A stretch of 64,000 nucleotides of DNA from Paracholeplasma brassicae (GTDB lineage: Bacteria > Bacillota_I > Bacilli_A > Acholeplasmatales > UBA5453), in the NCBI RefSeq assembly GCF_000967915.1, contig NC_022549.1, positions 1,538,366 through 1,602,365 on the forward strand, read 5' to 3'. The position numbers were made by a program, and so were the translations under genes. Below are positions 58,101-62,956 of this stretch, piece by piece. Within the stretch, counting starts at the first letter, position 1. Every line of letters begins with the position of its first letter. The notes beneath the pieces were generated by a model. It worked only from the letters and a program-made list of their open reading frames with translations. It ran no database searches and was not told the DNA's origin.

Positions 58101-58846
58101 TTTGCCGAGACAAGCCCACTAGAGTAAACGTGTGTGATTGAATTGTTTCTGTAAGTTGAATAGTCCGTTCTTATCCCTAAATAAGAATACCCAACGACCC
58201 CACCAGCATTAGCAACCGCAGTTACTTCACCTCGGTTGTAAGCAGAGGTTAACGTCCCACGCTCTAAAAGACCAATAATCCCACCAGCATGAGACCCAGT
58301 TGAATCAATTCTTGCCGTGTTGTAGACGTTTCTTACCTGTCCTGAGGCCAAATACCCAAGAACACCACCAACGTAATTTCTGCCTTTAACCGTTCCTGAA
58401 ACAGAAAAGTTCTCTAAAATGCCTGTCCTTAAATAGCCAAAAAGCCCTTGATAATCAAGCGCTTCTTTTGTTTGGTCTAAAATGAAATTAACACCATAAC
58501 CATCAAAATAACCATCAAATGGTTTGGTGTTTGAACCGATTGAAATAAAGTCGCCTAAATAAATTTCGGATAACGTCGCATCCACGGTAAAATACTTGCC
58601 AGCAAATGTGTTACCCTGAGAAACAAGTAAAGAAAGCTGATCCATATCTGCTTTCGATCCAATCACGTATGGGTTATCAAATGTCCCCGCCTCACTTAAA
58701 AAAACGGTCGCATACTGAGGGCTGCGTCGTTTGACTTCAATTACCTCAGATGATTTACTCGTTTGGGCAACGAAAAACGCCACGAAAGATAGCGTGATAA
58801 TAAGCCCAACAAAACCCTTTAATAATTTCATGAAGTTTTTACTCAT
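40136..58846 (-). CDS. Giant secreted protein: GLUG modules, InlB/Flg_new repeats, C-terminal dockerin
   Basis: This protein has 6236 residues. Residues 1-28 are a signal peptide (KLLKGFVGLIITLSFVAFFV). Residues about 45-4360 hold 13 modules of 300-430 residues. Each starts with GxG(T/S)xxxPFLI, then a F-D-G-x-F-D-G loop, then several GLUG-type repeats (VGGxVGY...YNxAxI, PF07581) that probably fold as a beta-helix. Residues about 4365-6010 hold about 24 repeats of 65-75 residues (RYYTVTFLDG...YxFxGWD, InlB B-repeat/Flg_new, PF09479). The last 67 residues are a dockerin: GDINGDGIINVLD is a canonical calcium loop, INEDDLINVLD a weaker second. No membrane anchor or LPXTG motif is present, so surface retention would need the dockerin. 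AGGAG precedes the ATG. Confidence 0.88.
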   Translation of the reverse strand: MSKNFMKLLKGFVGLIITLSFVAFFVAQTSKSSEVIEVKRRSPQYATVFLSEAGTFDNPYVIGSKADMDQLSLLVSQGNTFAGKYFTVDATLSEIYLGDFISIGSNTKPFDGYFDGYGVNFILDQTKEALDYQGLFGYLRTGILENFSVSGTVKGRNYVGGVLGYLASGQVRNVYNTARIDSTGSHAGGIIGLLERGTLTSAYNRGEVTAVANAGGVVGYSYLGIRTDYSTYRNNSITHVYSSGLVSANSNAGGVIGYDNPTVYSGGNNPRNNIYYDVTVIANYKQPKTLKPSTTQSGQGVNSGVMFTGMSTRLNQTFTFRDSTGNFSFYPELKYFNESPNSNVQANSNEFVTVDTTNGIGTENKPFLIKTVTDIENLKNQINTGETYLGFFFKVADGRSSFSLGNFVPIGSSTKPFFGSFDGNHAEFILNINSSLSYQGLFGYFGHGTIKNLSVSGSVTGLDYISGVVGYKLSGTILNVYNEAVINGRNYVGGIVGRHEAGVVDQTYNNGDITSTGSYVGGLVGFLYQGTLSNGYNRAEIVGNDSVGGILGFTYRYIRIAYSTYVYNNVSNLYNAGLVSSNTNVGGVIGQDSLQNYSGSGNVRSNLYYDTSVLVTYDQPKNLKPEVTGHAYGKTSSELLYGTPDTLGLSSSIWSYIEKVEDVAYYPQLKSFEAHSVTRISNDSYLSTAYDVGDGLGTKEFPFLIRDAFDMEELSRKVALGNTYFSFHFKVDDGISEIDLGNFSPIGSNTKPFDGNFDGNGANFILAIDNPGLNYQGLFGYTRTGIIENLSVSGSVKGLNRVGGIVGEQNSGTLRNVYNTATIEAAGSYAGGITGLLERATLSGAYNRGEVIATSYAGGVVGYSYLGIRTDYSTYRNNNINNVYSSGTVTANSYAGGVIGYDNPTVYSGGYNPRTNLYYDITVIANYDQKKTTKPSTDPSTQGINSGVFFKEMSEKLSSSFTFRAESGGFAYYPELQVFSDNEEASIVNRSKLNAQVDVGDGLGTESFPFLIRTNEDIEDLKSMIDKGNTFKGFFFKVDEGISQFDLGNFVPIGSSTKPFFGSFDGNHAEFILNINSSLSYQGLFGYFGHGEIKNLSVSGSVTGLDYVSGVVGYKLSGTISNVYNEAILTGRNFVGGIVGRNEAGVVDQTYNNGDITSTGSYVGGLVGFLYQGTLSNGYNRAEIIGIDSVGGVLGFTYRYIRIASSTYVYNNVSNLYSSGLVSSNTNVGGVIGQDSLQNYTASGNVRSNLYYDTSVLVTYDQPKTTKPPVTGHAYGKTTSDLVYASSDTLGFNANLWHFEPKDGTTGYYPQLITFSNHSETRISNDSYQSTAYDVGDGLGTKEFPFLIRDAFDMEELSRKVALGNTYFSFHFKVDDGISEIDLGNFSPIGSNTKPFDGNFDGNGANFILAIDNPGLNYQGLFGYTRTGIIENLSVSGSVKGLNRVGGIVGEQNSGTLRNVYNTATIEAAGSYAGGITGLLERATLSGAYNRGEVIATSYAGGVVGYSYLGIRTDYSTYRNNNINNVYSSGTVSANSYAGGVIGYDNPTVYSGGYNPRTNLYYDITVIANYDQKKTTKPSTDPSTQGINSGVFFKEMSTKLSDVFYFEAMTDNEAYYPQLNVFRNSETKDILSNSIESVRVDVSLGLGTEDIPFLIKDKLDIDELKRMVDKGNTFKGFFFKVDDGISQFDLGNFVPIGSSTKPFFGSFDGNHAEFILDINSTASYQGLFGYFGHGTIKNLSVSGSVTGLDYVSGVVGYKLSGTISNVYNEAVINGRNYIGGIVGRHEAGVVDQTYNNGDITSTGSYVGGLVGFLYQGTLSNGYNRAEIVGNDSVGGILGFTYRYIRIAYSTYVYNNVSNLYNAGLVSSNTNVGGVIGQDSLQNYSASGNVRSNLYYDTSLYQGYQKPKNNIPSLTPSASALLKTQMIAEGLIDKLGQTYFTYYPIEGNYAYYPQLKTFESSAITSVKEASMLSVRTNPFLGDGTKDSPYLINNEGDLINLSNSITADFSALDTYYLVGSNLSSFDLANTGFKPIGALDRPFRGHFDGAFANINLNINQTDNYVGLFGYASSEATIRNVSVSGVVKGRNATGGLAGYMAGALSEVYSTVSVSGINHTGGLVGHLLGSLEYAYHTGEVISTGTYVGGVVGYNNGVISQTYGSSKTSGANYVGGVLGFNAGTISASYYNRTLIEFYTPSVGIKPSFSVGNEQNSGDVTGVEREILFGFDGLDLEADHFSTQASSGMYDYTLQLTTFKTNVNATIRNNSAVSVRLIRFASGSGDAANPYLIRHEEDMMVLSEVSKEDSLTGLYFKVMDGVETLDLTKEGINFYAIGSNTRRFKGHFDGNHATFILSLTYTTSDYQGLFGFVESGSIKNLRVEGNLSGRDYLGGVVGYSLNSSLSQVSSHVMVTGRNYVGGLVGQLSNSSLKESYQFSNVLSTGSRVGGLVGHADKSTIDDVYNYGNVHGVSYVGGLFGSLELNSKLSYAYNRGNISSTSSYIGGLIGYLNQSHINQTYSAGLVRGLNNVGGLVGFQAGTSSTFDSYYDTSIIEADGRTTLSSPIRAISNVLDQENVVGVGKSYLTGLNQLTLDKTVFLLQENDGIHAYYPRLQVFESSDLIKEESLISVESYLFAGLGTNESPYILVNAYDMKLLSNLVNGGEAFNDTYFKVRNNATLFDLTLTGLDYQSIGTSQNKFNGYFDGRGIEFRLDLSQGDDTGLFGYVGIDANLENFSVTGKVVGNNNTGAVAGYLEGILSNVYSTADVLGNEAVGGLVGFNEGIIKNAYVINQTVGVSFVGGLVGYQLGQLSDTYAVSEIYGIDAVGGVIGYNSGLVSGSYYNEEIATLKSKEGYINATSAISNEENQSTVLGLTSAQMHEGTLVNFSFSDSSKWVALAPNGFEIYYPQLNVFAKSSNQVIKDASIDSVKHMRFKTGTGSETDPYIIYNEDDMKALSELIVSRNTMKGLFFKVSPSVDFIDLSVFGSNYVPIGNQTYPFEGSFDGSFAKFMIDINRSAYYQGLFGYIGRNGVVRNLSVDGLVRSGSRFSGGIAGRNAGLIENVYNQAEVISYDYYAGGISGYNDGVILNSYNEGNIQVERYDYAGGITGALSKDARIEDVYQTGLIKGRSYIGGLVGFASGSVKRGYNIGEVTGVSYLGALIGNVDQNAITEAIYYDQSVLNAQTGVKPSRAISTQADNGSVKGLSSSELSGGYLEHATLGSSFKTTTNKGYVIYHPQLRVFSDNSNISIKEASLSSVTRSLFQGLGTIESPYLIMSNQDLVSLSLLVNDGYDTLSTHFSVYEENLVFDLTSNGFKPIGGLIPFDGQIDFANSTITLRLEEEKDNVGLFGSISQSAKVSNVLTSGYVSGLNYVGGVVGYNEGILFNTSNDAQIYAQSYAGGLVGYHLGDLSESYNHGNVNASQSYAGGITGHQGPNTTISHVYNKGSVSSSQNSAGITPYLGLNSSLVQSFNYGLVTASTKNAAGLVLHNFGEIYQSYHTGHITTNSHAAGLVLINEGTIDETFVSGLIETRTNGAGLVLENLGVINNSYYDLDRVNTQKGSNTYLTISSAIGNELETQSVKGLKLPQMTGLTAIGTNDEQMNLTLSEYERLSGNDFTSYYPQLSYFSKHSNPTMKADSLESVKDQTLQGDGTKLSPYLVKDAFDLMIIHTFLENENHFLGKYFEVAPGVTVIDTTVEGVYYQPLGNDENAFRGQFDFNGINVILNQSRSNDDYLGLFHTIGKDGLVKNLNTSGEILGRSYLGGIAGRNFGKIENVSNYVKIDSLGTTTDGANAIGGVVGVNYGTITNARNFGSISAQGSYIGGIVGENEGVITNSSNHKEIKGDAQVGGITGLNRFEVSKSYNKALVTGVTVTGGIAGENRGSISESYNDGIISASGDISGGIAGLQNDSSGRITGVYHSGKVSSKETISGGIVGKLDAGYLTDAYVSGLVFSKTELGFVVGQTLGGQINNAYYDQLLLASTDDTLSTPTKAIGNYELADSNNLRGLFHGQMVSQSSIGTHPHQLNFSNGSLFSTKPSVQKEAYYPELTYFKNSQLEFVKADSHQSVTTTTFVVGQGTKDDPYIIKDESDVILLFETTNSGNDYEGIYFKVSEDTDGFDFTRSDLGYYFNAIGTKTNPFNGHFDGNGSNFHLNLVKTEDYQGLFGYLGTYGFVTSLSVSGKITGKDYTGGIVGYNDGAIEQVYNQAEVTGSNNTGGIAGYNAGSILYTYNKGRIVGKNYTGGVVGFLANTLSDSYNIGVVYGTSAVGAIAGYLDEMHAYNSYYDTRILGAYRDFDGLIKPTRAVSNSSNSNSVYGLDKAYMTGLSSIGTGNLKMNLNQTVFQTNFNTSGENYPQLVVFSKHQSDTVRALSFESTSTTLYKVHYDYQDADDNNDVLFSYVLENEHYQLQIPFKFGFELEGWYVLEENSEPTKITVRDAKSIEPFDHNKDIYVSANYQIAMHLVRFIDGNNQVIHEETIAHGDYISQTDLIPLKNQSLTKIYEFESWLFDFDQMITKPVDIKANFTEIDRYYQLTFLDGDGNFFTTQKVEYGTQADVPLQIPSKRFDSFAYEFMGWDFNFNESIKQAYTIMPIFKEVPRYYTINFRNDDGSLIQSSQVEYLKDAIKPEIDPTKASSVDKHYTFNGYDQDVTSIKENLEVYATYLEEDRYYEVTFLDGNFKRFETQQVKYFEQAVEPSGLPRKDPFGPYAYKFIGWDKTFDRIEGDLVVQALFEEIDRYYTVSYVDGNGLPFGETYEVEYLSEAPRPDGIPEKEQTVSHTYVFSHWDEAYLMIKEDTVIEPIFIENLRPYTVTFMDGNNQVYETKEVLYGKEATMPVGVPRKQAVGEVAYQFVSWNESLKDVREDRIITSSFVEVDRYYTVTFYGYDLNLILKQQRVEYLDSATAPTPPVRTDSREAYEYVFMGWDKDFSSITSDLVVKATYINRIRTYEVTVINGDETTTHVVNHGSNFNLPSPIKTGNEQYSYEFSHWVVGSEVVTSLTNIKENVVIEAIFEASYHYYVVTFLDGDLNILEVQHVLKGNDAIAPSLTPKKEKTDEFIYLFKGYDRGFSDISSDLTIKALFDEVDRYYVVNFYDAFDQLFYTEIVEYGNKASTVLVPEKPKDEQYHYVFIGFSEDSSFVNKNLDLYPMYQEELNEFIVNFYNGDNEIVLTQRVLYGMASTPPKEVSKTPSETIYYLFNRFDKENLSSVTSDLDVYPIFDEVARYYKVSFVHERLGVETLLFEQIVEYQKDAYNPIDLIPFDVIDEETIFAATGLEGSLLNIKEDRTIYVLFDEIPRYYTVSYFDYDMSLIKEERVSYLSDGILPQGPFSKPSTELYRYVFDGFDQDVTKVKKDIITYAVYQELNNQFEVTFLDGDGKVFDEQIVLFGKDAIRPNGIPLKTPSNEFSYTFIGYEDYLTNVQENRIIKALFKQEVRRYTVIFVDEFDQVLKEEFVQFGHKATAPEVIILPEDTAEYRYSYQFDRSFDSIYEDTKVTVLIIEEKNEYTYTFFDSEGNIYKEIHAPYGTTINIPNGPTKETDEQFIYTFIGFDQNVPLIITENLEFHPVYDSETRTFKVTYLDGNHNVFYEDYVSYGLDGILPTGIPEKAENDQYYYVFRMWGSRPVSVKNDLTIEAVFSRFLQSYTVTFVDEFGNTIKKQDVLYGTGATEPTFDLIPTKPPTTEYEYIFAGWDKSFNYITKDIEVQVRYVPVLRLYTYTFYDEDHTTILKQEKGRYGSVIISPSVPFKEGTGSTEFRFVGWDKTVPNQLTYSIEFYAVFEEVPVTFKVYFYDGNGFVLDLQIVEYSKAANTPVRVPTRVMTERYEYLFEGYDKDYNEVYSDLHIYPIFKEEIRRFTVTFIYDTYEIDLIKKHNEAVDFDLDPIPTPLRDGFGFVKWDQELTSIKKDVEVRPIFRPNKYQIVYYAFDVDGGGLESEVITYGSEVSLSEANFTKRGYQFSGWKTSPDSEVILYPNGANFVYETAGNLELYAAFDPIVYEVTYDTDGGNEIPSDPYTIENPLKVLPVPTKEDHKFIGWELVEIKEDLNEKEVLGRQVKRAQTGQTIITEIEDGTIGFITLKARYVYDGYLVLKEEFHDTLSLVYAEITTIIPIEKREESTLPVYLIGLVINETLADLKNKFINDSIEFLDHESNPVTDLSLVIYTGLQIVLRDSEGQIKDRVRVVLKGDINGDGIINVLDYNTLNLHVASKVEIKPEMLLAALINEDDLINVLDLNKLQQYVSGRATQLG
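40139..40337 (-). other. Dockerin domain at the C-terminus of the 6236-aa protein
   Basis: Residues about 6170-6236. The first repeat KGDINGDGIINVLDYN matches the F-hand calcium loop of type I dockerins (D-x-N-x-D-G). The second, INEDDLINVLDLNKL, keeps the helix residues but not every calcium ligand. Dockerins bind cohesins on partner proteins. Confidence 0.75.
53030..58790 (-). repeat. Three tandem in-frame repeats of 1929 bp in the 6236-aa gene
   Basis: Landmarks recur exactly 1929 bp apart (53201/55130/57059 and 54063/55992), that is 643 codons. Each unit is a pair of modules: one with YSYLGIRTDYSTYRNN, the next with TYRYIRIAxSTYVYNN. Many stretches of over 100 bp are identical between the second and third unit. 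Modules 7-13, further downstream, are diverged. Confidence 0.9.
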
Positions 58847-58886
58847 TTGGCAATTCTCCTATTTAAATAACGTCTTACTTATCTAA

Positions 58887-58915
58887 ATGATAACACTAAA
58901 ACGCTTTTATGTCAT
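58887..58915 (-). promoter_or_regulatory. Promoter of the giant-protein operon
   Basis: ATGACA (58915-58910), a 17-base spacer and TATCAT (58892-58887) on the minus strand; each hexamer is one base off consensus. The leader to the ATG at 58846 would be about 35 nt and contains AGGAG. I find no operator-like palindrome beside it. Confidence 0.65.
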
Positions 58916-59464
58916 CATTTTTTTGAAAAAAAGACGAAATATATATATATTTAACGTAAAATCGCTTCATTAAGTCATGTCATAGAATGACAATAAAATT
59001 AATAAGTTAATATAATAAAAAATGTATTATAAACAAAATAATCGTATTTTGAAATGTCACTTTATATTTTTAGTGATTTCACTTTCATAAACCTTAGTAA
59101 GTTGAATTATGTAAAAATGAAGAAAAACACATACTTTAATAATAATCTTCTACTCAATACCAATTCATATTCGATACCATATACCTACAACATTTCTTGT
59201 AATTTACTCTATATTCTAGCGCACGGTAAAAGAGACATGTTAATATCAACACGACAAAAGATGATTCGCCTAATTATTTAGATGACTTATTAATATCGGT
59301 TAAGCCTAATCACATTGATTGTTAATGAAATTAAAAATTGACTCTTTGAAGCTGTCTCATTTTTCTTTACTTATTATGAAACAAAATATGATTGTATCTA
59401 GTGTTCTAAAAATTAGTAAAACTCGTTAACTGAGGGTTTTAGCTTGGTAATATTCTATTCACGA
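58916..59464. other. AT-rich noncoding region upstream of the giant operon
   Basis: I see no convincing gene. It includes an (AT)n run near 58939-58951. A 75-codon plus-strand frame at 59054-59281 has a biased, low-complexity composition and no ribosome-binding site. The segment GAGACAGCTTC on the minus strand near 59350 recalls the end of an insertion sequence but has no matching partner here. Confidence 0.4.
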
Positions 59465-59671
59465 CTACACAAAAATTGGTCGATATTTGGTGATTTTTTC
59501 AATCGATTGATATTTATAAATCTTCAGTCTATGACGAAATTGCTTGTTAACCCTTTTCTTCATTTCATTTAAAGGTGACTAGTCATTTGTGCGATTCATA
59601 AGATATGGTCCATCAAACGATTGTTTTTCATCGGTACAATTAGATTCATAATTACATTTCAAGAGTGTTTC
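59465..59671 (-). pseudogene. Decayed reading frame, possibly a transposase remnant
   Basis: One minus-strand frame from 59671 to the stop at 59467-59465 reads as 68 codons with one internal TAG after NRTND. It contains CNYESNC, then FDGPYLMNRTND, then MKKRVNKQFRHRLKIYKYQS and KYRPIF. Spaced Cys residues followed by a basic region recall C-terminal ends of IS1182-type transposases, but the match is weak. Upstream stops and the lack of a start mark it as broken. Confidence 0.25.
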
Positions 59672-59983
59672 ATTTTATCCGCATATTAGAAGAAAACACA
59701 ATACCCATTTATCTTTGAATTTCAAATTATGAAATAATTACAAAGTGTTCACATTTAAGCTTTTTCCTTAACCCTTGTTATTTTAGTCATTATTCGATCA
59801 ATTATTGAACAAATTTCAATTGAACTTCTCATTTGTATTATTTGATATAACCGGTCATTCTAATCTTTTTTTCTAGTTTTACTTCGTATTTTCATTTTTT
59901 AAGTTGTTTTTATTTGATTAGTTGTGGTTTATGATTCTAACCTGATCGACACACTTGGTTAGAACGCTTAAAAATAAGCAAGA

Positions 59984-60012
59984 AAAAAAGCCATTAAAAT
60001 TAATGACTTCTT
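59984..60012 (-). terminator. Terminator of trhO
   Basis: AAGTCATTAA-tttt-AATGGCTT hairpin with a T-run on the minus strand, just after the stop at 60023. Confidence 0.75.
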
Positions 60013-60022
60013 AGCATTCGAT

Positions 60023-60964
60023 TTACTTTAGTTGACTAAGTCGTTCTTCTACTTGTTCGATTGACAACTGATGCTTAATCACGTAGCGATTTCTTTTATG
60101 CGTGCGGCAATCACTGCTACAACCGCCTAGGTATTTATGTTCGTTTTCTTCACTTGCGAGTATTTGTTTATTGCACTCAGGGTTTGCACAATTTAATTGT
60201 CTTTCGCAAGGCGTGTTATCAAAATAGTCCCTACCAACCACAACTTCTTCAACACGGTTAATTGGCACATTTAAGCGGTTATCAAATACGTAGCACTTAC
60301 CATCCCATAATTGACCTTTAGCAACTTCATCCTTACCATACGTGATGATACCACCTTTTAATTGCCCAACGTCACTGTAGCCCTCGGCTTTTAACCAGCC
60401 AGATAGTTTTTCACAGCGAATCCCACCAGTGCAGTAAGTCAAGAGTTTTTTGCCTTCGAGTAATTCTTTATTCTCTTTGATCCAACGTGGCAAGTCTCTA
60501 AAGTTTCTGATGTCTGGTTTAATTGAGTTTCTAAAGTGACCAACCTCGTGCTCGTAGTCATTTCTTGCATCTATCACCAAGGTGTTCTCATCTTGCATTT
60601 CTTGAAAGAAATCTTTTGGTTCAACGTACCTTCCGGTTAGTTTTAATGGGTTAACGTCTTCTTCAAGACTTAAATTGACCAACTCTTTTTTGATACGCAC
60701 AATGAGTTTGTTAAACGCATGACCGTTTGCTTCGTCGACTTTAAAGACCGTGTCTTTGAAACGTTCGTCTTCTTTGATATAGTCCATGTAGGCTAAAACG
60801 TCTTCTTTTTTTCCTGATACCGTGCCATTGATGCCTTCTTTAGCGACATAGATACGGCCCAATAAGCCCTTACCTTCTAAAAACGCACGGTGTGTGTCTC
60901 GATATAATTCTAAATCATCAATTTTGTGGTAGTGGTAATACAATATTACATAATAATCATTCAT
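60023..60964 (-). CDS. trhO: tRNA uridine(34) hydroxylase TrhO (rhodanese-related)
   Basis: The 313-residue protein has an N-terminal TrhO domain (YYHYHKIDD, then [19 protein letters not shown]), a rhodanese domain with active-site Cys in [11 protein letters not shown] near 178-188, and a C-terminal zinc-type segment with C-x4-C, PECNKQ and CSSDCR. TrhO hydroxylates U34 of certain tRNAs using O2, the first step to ho5U-type wobble modifications. The length and all motifs fit the Bacillota YbfQ-type form. AAGGAG lies upstream of the ATG. It is a single gene between terminators. Confidence 0.94.
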   Translation of the reverse strand: MNDYYVILYYHYHKIDDLELYRDTHRAFLEGKGLLGRIYVAKEGINGTVSGKKEDVLAYMDYIKEDERFKDTVFKVDEANGHAFNKLIVRIKKELVNLSLEEDVNPLKLTGRYVEPKDFFQEMQDENTLVIDARNDYEHEVGHFRNSIKPDIRNFRDLPRWIKENKELLEGKKLLTYCTGGIRCEKLSGWLKAEGYSDVGQLKGGIITYGKDEVAKGQLWDGKCYVFDNRLNVPINRVEEVVVGRDYFDNTPCERQLNCANPECNKQILASEENEHKYLGGCSSDCRTHKRNRYVIKHQLSIEQVEERLSQLK

Positions 60965-61036
60965 TGATTTAAGTACTCCTTTTTTAATCTATCTTTATGA
61001 TATGAAAAAAAGGGCTTTCTATCAATTAATACGCTT

Positions 61037-61066
61037 AAAAAAAAGAAAAACAAGAAAACTTGTCTT
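61037..61066 (-). terminator. Terminator of the sugar ABC/GH3 operon
   Basis: AAGACAAG-ttt-CTTGTTTTTC hairpin followed by T's on the minus strand, directly after the stop at 61068. Confidence 0.7.
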
Positions 61067-61067
61067 T

Positions 61068-62951
61068 CTAATCGTAATAGTCGTAATTGTTTCTGTAATC
61101 AATTGGGTTTATCCCAACGACCTTATAAAATACCTTTGAAAAATAGTTCACATCTGAAAATCCACACAAATTGGCAATCTCATACACACGTAGTTGTGAG
61201 GTAATTAAAAATGACTTTGCCTTTTCGATTCTAAAGTTCGTTAAGTATGAAATAAAGTTCACGCCAGTTTCTTTTTTAAATACCCGTGATAAATGCACAG
61301 TTGAAATTAACAAATGTTCAGCCAATATCGACAAAGTGATTTCACGTTGATAGTTTTCTTCTACATACATCAGTGCTTGCCTAATCAAATGACTTTTGTG
61401 TTTGTAGATTTGTCTGTCATCCTGTCTTTCTTTGATTTTAACAGGCAATTTACCAACGGTTTTTCTACCGTCTAAGACCTGTTTTAGTGAGTCAAGTGAT
61501 TGTTTGGTATACTCGTATAAACAAATATGACACACTGGTAAGCTTTGACCTAACAAATCATAAGGCGTCCTTAGTGAGATTAACATCACTTCATTGCCAT
61601 TGGCAATCAAGTTCGAATAGAGCACGCGTTGTACAAGTGTTAAATGTGAGTCCGCCAAACATAAAACCACTTTTTGATTTTTGACAAACGCAATGATGTC
61701 ATTGACATTAAAGTTTTTATTGTCAATGCTTAGGTATTCGATCCCATAATGATTACCGATTAATTTTGCAATATCGAGCTTTTCAACATTCGCATCCTCA
61801 GCAACGCTATGTAAGTAATTAGTCACGCCAATACATACGCATTGATCGTTGATTTGAAACGGTTTACCGTGTGTGATTGTCACACTTTCTAAACTCACTT
61901 TTTTAGCCGTTTCCTGATTTTTTACTAGATCGACAACTACTTGTGATTCCTTGGTATATTTTTCTTTTAAGCTCAAGATACGATTGACCGCCTTATCAAT
62001 CGTCTCCATTTTGATTTCTTTTGTTTTTACCGCATTCAGTATACCATTTCTCGCAGTCAATTGTTTACCAAATGAATGACTCATCATTACCATGTCCGCA
62101 CCCGCGTTTATCGCAAACACTGAGGCCTCTGACAGAGAAAATGCTCTAGAAATCGCGTCCATCTCAAAACAGTCTGTTAAGACTAAACCGTTGTAGTTCA
62201 GTTCGTCTCTTAATAACCCTTTAATGATTTTAGAAGAAATGGATGCCGGAAAACGGTCATCGATTTGTTTATATAAAATATGTGCCGTCATGATTGAATC
62301 TGATATGAATGAATCCATGTAAGGTACCAACTCTGTTTTTCTTAAATCCTCTAAGGATGTGTTTAAGTGTGGTAAGTCCAGATGCGAATCGACCTCCACG
62401 TTCCCATGACCAATAAAATGTTTATAACAAGACAATACCCCGCTTTTTTGCAAACCTCTTGAAAAATCTTTTGCTAAGCCTTTGACCGTTTCCGGGTCAT
62501 CTGAAAACGCACGGTTTGCGATGACTGGATTATACGGATTTGTGTTTATATCTACGACAGGCGCTAAATCAAAATTAACCCCACAAGATTTTAATTCTTG
62601 ACCTAAGATTGAGCCAATTTCATAAGCTGCCTCTTTATTATGAAAGCTTGCAGCACCAATCGCCATGTGTCCAGGCACATCGGTGAAAGATTCATCATAG
62701 ATTCGTCTAATTGACCCACCCTCTTGGTCAATTGCGATAAACGCTTTTACGCCATTATATAAAAGCGATGCTTCTTGAATCTTATCACACATTTGTTTTA
62801 ATTCTTCTTTCGTTCCGATATTTCTTGTAAAAAGGATCACATTACCAAAGTGGTACTTTCTGATGAGTTCCACCATTTCATCGACGTCTTTACTTTGCCA
62901 GCCAATTAACATCAACTGGCCAACTTTTTGTTCTATCGTTAACTCTTTCAT
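61068..62951 (-). CDS. GH3 beta-N-acetylhexosaminidase fused to AraC-type DNA-binding domain
   Basis: From ATG 62951 the protein has 627 residues. Residues 1-330 are a GH3 TIM barrel of NagZ type: IDQEGG near 75, KHFIGHGN (177-184), the D188-x-H190 acid/base dyad and nucleophile D260 in LVLTDCFEMDAI. Residues 350-500 are the second GH3 domain. Residues about 520-622 are a complete AraC/XylS double helix-turn-helix (LAEHLLISTVHLSRVFKKETG, then VYEIANLCGFSDVNYFSKVF, ending INPIDYR). ATG 62951 is chosen over GTG 62960 because GGGGTGA sits at good spacing. It lies last in a sugar ABC operon, 5 bp after a permease. An intracellular enzyme that also senses its substrate and regulates the operon is the likely reading. 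Confidence 0.88.
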   Translation of the reverse strand: MKELTIEQKVGQLMLIGWQSKDVDEMVELIRKYHFGNVILFTRNIGTKEELKQMCDKIQEASLLYNGVKAFIAIDQEGGSIRRIYDESFTDVPGHMAIGAASFHNKEAAYEIGSILGQELKSCGVNFDLAPVVDINTNPYNPVIANRAFSDDPETVKGLAKDFSRGLQKSGVLSCYKHFIGHGNVEVDSHLDLPHLNTSLEDLRKTELVPYMDSFISDSIMTAHILYKQIDDRFPASISSKIIKGLLRDELNYNGLVLTDCFEMDAISRAFSLSEASVFAINAGADMVMMSHSFGKQLTARNGILNAVKTKEIKMETIDKAVNRILSLKEKYTKESQVVVDLVKNQETAKKVSLESVTITHGKPFQINDQCVCIGVTNYLHSVAEDANVEKLDIAKLIGNHYGIEYLSIDNKNFNVNDIIAFVKNQKVVLCLADSHLTLVQRVLYSNLIANGNEVMLISLRTPYDLLGQSLPVCHICLYEYTKQSLDSLKQVLDGRKTVGKLPVKIKERQDDRQIYKHKSHLIRQALMYVEENYQREITLSILAEHLLISTVHLSRVFKKETGVNFISYLTNFRIEKAKSFLITSQLRVYEIANLCGFSDVNYFSKVFYKVVGINPIDYRNNYDYYD

Positions 62952-62956
62952 CAAAC

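Noticed and set aside
53030-58790. CRISPR array or insertion sequences causing the repeats
   Set aside because: The repeats are long, in frame and coding throughout; no short spacer-repeat pattern or transposase is present.
40136-58846. Cellulosomal enzyme
   Set aside because: A dockerin is present, but no catalytic glycoside hydrolase or carbohydrate-binding module is visible in the 6236 residues.
59054-59281. 75-codon plus-strand frame
   Set aside because: Low-complexity Asn/Leu/Tyr-rich composition from AT-rich DNA, with no ribosome-binding site and no neighbour context.
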